7,735 bases of DNA from Kiritimatiellales bacterium (GTDB taxonomy: Bacteria > Verrucomicrobiota > Kiritimatiellia > Kiritimatiellales > Pontiellaceae). The translations under genes and the position numbers were made by a program. The notes under the pieces were generated by a model. It saw only the letters and a list, made by a program, of their open reading frames with translations. It ran no database searches and was not told the DNA's origin. The DNA is taken from NCBI GenBank assembly GCA_030588285.1, contig JAUUYK010000038.1, positions 1 to 7,735 on the forward strand, given 5' to 3'. This document shows, piece after piece, positions 6,032 through 7,735 of the stretch (its first letter is position 1; every line of letters starts with the position of its first letter).

Positions 6032-7042
6032 TTATTTTTGGGACCTCGTGGCGAGGGCATTGAGCTTTTTTAGGGCTTCGCCGGAGTCGATGGATTCGGA
6101 GGCCAGGGCGAGCCCGTCGGTTGGATTGTCGGTTTTTCCGCCGGCCCTGATGGCGAAGGCGGCGTTGAGCAAAACTATGTCGCGCTTCGGTCCTTGTGCT
6201 CCACCGAGAATCGCGCGGGTGATCGCCGCATTTTCGGTGGGTTCTCCGCCGACGAGTTCGGCGGCGGATGCGGTGGCTAATCCCAATCCGGCGGGTTGCA
6301 CTTCGTAGGACTCAACTTTACCCCGTCGAATTTCAGTCACCATGGTGGTGGTCGTGGTGGTGAATTCGTCGAGGCCGTCGTTGCCGTGCACTACAAATTG
6401 GTGGTTCATTTCCAGTTGAGCGCAGGCATCGGAAACAATTGGAACGAGTTCCGGCGAAAATACGCCCATAATGCCGTTTTTTACTCCGGCGGGGTTACAC
6501 AATGGGCCGAGAATGTTGAAGATGCTCCAGATGCCTAGCTCGCGGCGCGGGCCGACGACGTGTTTCATGGCGGGATGCAGGGCGGGCGCAAACAGGAAGG
6601 CGATGCCGATCTCTGCCAGACACTCTTCCATACGAGCGGGGGAATAGTGCAGGTTCACGCCGAGTTCGGAAAGTACGTTGGCACTGCCGCATTTACTCGA
6701 TACGCCATAGGATCCGTGCTTGGCAACGGTTACGCCTGCGCCCGCAATCACAAAGGCGGCGGTGGTGGAGATGTTAAAGGTGTGTGCGCCATCGCCGCCG
6801 GTGCCGACAATGTCGACCGCGTTGGGGTCGTCGCATTGAATGGGCGTGGCGTTGGCTCGCATCACCTCGGCGCATCCGGCAATCACTTCGGGCGTTTCGC
6901 CGGTGAGCCGCAGGCCTGTGATAAATGCGCCGAGTTGCGCTTCGGTAGCTTTGCCGGACATAATGTCGGTCATGACTGCAGCGGCCTCTTTACGGGAAAG
7001 AGTTTCGTTGCCGATGAGTTTTGCAATGGCGTCTTTGATCAT
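6032..7042 (-). CDS. trpD: Anthranilate phosphoribosyltransferase
   Basis: This 336-residue cytoplasmic enzyme of tryptophan synthesis transfers phosphoribose from PRPP to anthranilate. Full family length is present. The helical N-terminal domain (SGKATEAQLGAFITGLRLTG, 29-48) is followed by the PRPP signature GTGGDGAHTFNIST at 80-93, the catalytic-site segment KHGSYGVSSKCGSA at 108-121, HPAMKHVVGPRRELG at 156-170, FNILGPLCNPAG at 175-186 and GLDEF at 223-227. The canonical KHGNR reads KHGSY and the canonical GIRTIFN reads GIWSIFN, so the anthranilate site is atypical. A run of six Thr (228-233) replaces the usual less repetitive loop. GGAG 7 nt before the ATG supports the start. No other trp gene is in the window. 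It leads a unit with mltF and the DUF3592-like gene. The non-tryptophan paralogue TrpD2/YbiB is a less likely alternative, given the intact PRPP loop and GLDE motif. Confidence 0.93.
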   Translation of the reverse strand: MIKDAIAKLIGNETLSRKEAAAVMTDIMSGKATEAQLGAFITGLRLTGETPEVIAGCAEVMRANATPIQCDDPNAVDIVGTGGDGAHTFNISTTAAFVIAGAGVTVAKHGSYGVSSKCGSANVLSELGVNLHYSPARMEECLAEIGIAFLFAPALHPAMKHVVGPRRELGIWSIFNILGPLCNPAGVKNGIMGVFSPELVPIVSDACAQLEMNHQFVVHGNDGLDEFTTTTTTMVTEIRRGKVESYEVQPAGLGLATASAAELVGGEPTENAAITRAILGGAQGPKRDIVLLNAAFAIRAGGKTDNPTDGLALASESIDSGEALKKLNALATRSQK

Positions 7043-7049
7043 ACTTCTG

Positions 7050-7054
7050 CTCCG
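7050..7054 (-). promoter_or_regulatory. Ribosome binding site of trpD
   Basis: CGGAG on the - strand (7054-7050) lies 7 nt before the ATG at 7042. The 161-nt stretch between the rplT terminator and trpD must hold its promoter. I see TTGAAT at about 7086-7081 with AT-rich sequence downstream (ATTAAAAAT) but no convincing paired -10, no leader peptide rich in Trp codons and no clear attenuator. Confidence 0.6.
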
Positions 7055-7203
7055 ATGGATTTTTAATGATTGGAGACGATATTCAAAGGGGCGGGAGAAT
7101 GGAAGTCAGAATGTGGCTGAGAGCGTGCTTCTATTTCCGGATGGATTTACCCTCTTGCGGTGGAGCGGTTGGCGTGTTGTTGGCCGCGAGGTGTATGGGG
7201 TAC

Positions 7204-7233
7204 AAAAAAAAGACCGTCCATTGGACGGTCTTT
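7204..7233 (-). terminator. Intrinsic terminator of the rpmI-rplT operon
   Basis: Read on the - strand, AAAGACCGTCC (7233-7223) pairs perfectly with GGACGGTCTTT (7219-7209), an 11-bp stem with a 3-nt loop, followed by an unbroken run of eight T (7211-7204, partly within the stem). It lies 21 nt after the rplT stop. This is the clearest regulatory element in the window and separates the ribosomal operon from trpD. Confidence 0.93.
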
Positions 7234-7254
7234 GCAAAACGAAGTGTGCTGAAT

Positions 7255-7611
7255 TTAGCAGACTTTGGCTTTTGCGGTTTCAACCACTTTGGTGAAGCCA
7301 ACGGGATCATGAATGGCGATCTCGGAAAGCATCTTGCGGTTGAGTTTGATGTTGGACTTGTTCAGTCCGTCGATGAAGCGACTGTAGCTGATGCCGTCCA
7401 TACGACACGCAGCATTGATACGAACGGTCCACAAACGGCGGAAGTTGCGTTTTTTGTGCTTACGGTGTACATAGGCCATGGCCTGTGCACGGTCAACTGA
7501 TTCAGTTGCCATGCGGAAAAGTTTGCTACGAGCGCCTTTAAACCCTTTAGCGAGTTTTAGACGACGATTTCTTCTGTGGCGCGAGGCCGGTCCGTTGGTT
7601 GCTCTTGGCAT
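7255..7611 (-). CDS. rplT: 50S ribosomal protein L20 (bL20)
   Basis: This 118-residue ribosomal protein binds 23S rRNA early in large-subunit assembly. In several bacteria it also represses its own operon. The N-terminus MPRATNGPASRHRRNRRL and KGFKGARSKLFR are the highly basic rRNA-binding extension. KKRNFRRLWTVRINAA (53-68) and GISYSRFIDGL (73-83) are the family signature. Length is typical and nothing is missing. The start is supported by GGAG (7623-7620) 8 nt upstream and by MPR, the invariant L20 beginning. It follows rpmI by 17 nt in the usual infC-rpmI-rplT order. The operon stops here at an intrinsic terminator, so pheS, often next, is not adjacent. Identification is certain. Confidence 0.99.
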   Translation of the reverse strand: MPRATNGPASRHRRNRRLKLAKGFKGARSKLFRMATESVDRAQAMAYVHRKHKKRNFRRLWTVRINAACRMDGISYSRFIDGLNKSNIKLNRKMLSEIAIHDPVGFTKVVETAKAKVC

Positions 7612-7628
7612 GATTCAATCTCCAGCAA

Positions 7629-7735
7629 TTAGATGTACGGCATGATACGCTTCATATCCGACTTATCAACGATGTCGGTACTGCGTAGTTTCCGTTTATG
7701 TTTACGATTTTTGTTCGACAAGATATGGCTTCCAC
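7629..7735 (-). CDS. rpmI: 50S ribosomal protein L35 (bL35), C-terminal part
   Basis: The - strand reads GSHILSNKNRKHKRKLRS, then TDIVDKSDMKRIMPYI and TAA (7631-7629), which is the second half of bL35. G-S-H-x-L, the Lys/Arg cluster, K-R-K-L-R and the terminal K-R-I-x-P-Y are family hallmarks. About 34 residues are visible and about 30 lie beyond the right edge. The gene is short and edge-cut, and its identity is confirmed by the adjacent rplT 17 nt downstream, the near-universal partner of rpmI. L35 is a small basic structural protein of the large ribosomal subunit. Confidence 0.95.
   Translation of the reverse strand, partial: GSHILSNKNRKHKRKLRSTDIVDKSDMKRIMPYI

Noticed and set aside
6028..6060. 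Upstream ATG at 6060 as the start of mltF
   Set aside because: It would put 11 polar residues before the signal peptide, overlap the trpD 3' end by 29 nt and lacks a Shine-Dalgarno. Met 6027 begins a normal signal peptide.
6560..7066. 168-codon open frame on the + strand opposite trpD
   Set aside because: It lies antisense to a clearly identified TrpD, its Gly/Val/Ala/His-rich translation is typical of a reversed GC-rich gene, and it matches no family I know.
7066..7254. Possible small gene or gene remnant between rplT and trpD
   Set aside because: The only open frame here runs on the + strand through the rplT terminator and antisense into rplT, and its translation shows no family signature.

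Overview
The window is a densely packed bacterial chromosome segment with eight protein-coding genes, two of them cut by the window edges. It has no RNA genes, insertion sequences or CRISPR. The housekeeping genes (obgE, rpmI, rplT, trpD) are ordinary bacterial ones. A secreted arylsulfatase-type enzyme, a secreted protein with two Lcl_C (DUF1566) domains, and the sequence style of L20 suggest a member of the Planctomycetota-Verrucomicrobiota-Chlamydiota group, possibly Kiritimatiellota. This placement is inferred from gene content and has modest confidence. Most genes are about 50-57% G+C by hand count of sample lines. One gene, at 3543-4019, is about 38%.

Layout: the 3' part of obgE lies on the + strand (2-763). 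Everything else is on the - strand. obgE converges on a two-gene unit at 824-3360, in which a duplicated Lcl_C-domain secreted protein is read first and a sulfatase second, joined by a TAATG stop/start overlap. Upstream of that is a lone AT-rich gene for a ferritin-like four-helix protein (3543-4019). Next comes a tight three-gene unit at 4188-7042: trpD, then an MltF-type lytic transglycosylase, then a two-helix membrane protein resembling DUF3592. Its gaps are 4 and 7 nt, with no visible Shine-Dalgarno before the second and third genes. At the right end is rpmI-rplT (L35-L20), closed by a textbook intrinsic terminator at 7204-7233.

The most system-like element is the Lcl_C/sulfatase pair. 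The family's founding member, Legionella Lcl, binds sulfated glycosaminoglycans, so a plausible reading is a secreted binder of sulfated polysaccharide coupled to a secreted sulfatase. This is a hypothesis from context. Two details make the binder more interesting. It is an internal duplication, and the usual Cys pair of the domain appears split between the two copies. The other points worth checking are a TrpD with substitutions in its anthranilate-site signature, the unusual company of trpD with a peptidoglycan-cleaving enzyme, and the compositionally foreign ferritin-like gene.

No stretch longer than 300 bases lacks a gene. The larger gaps are 7043-7254 (rplT terminator and trpD leader), 3361-3542 and 4020-4187 (leaders with inverted repeats).
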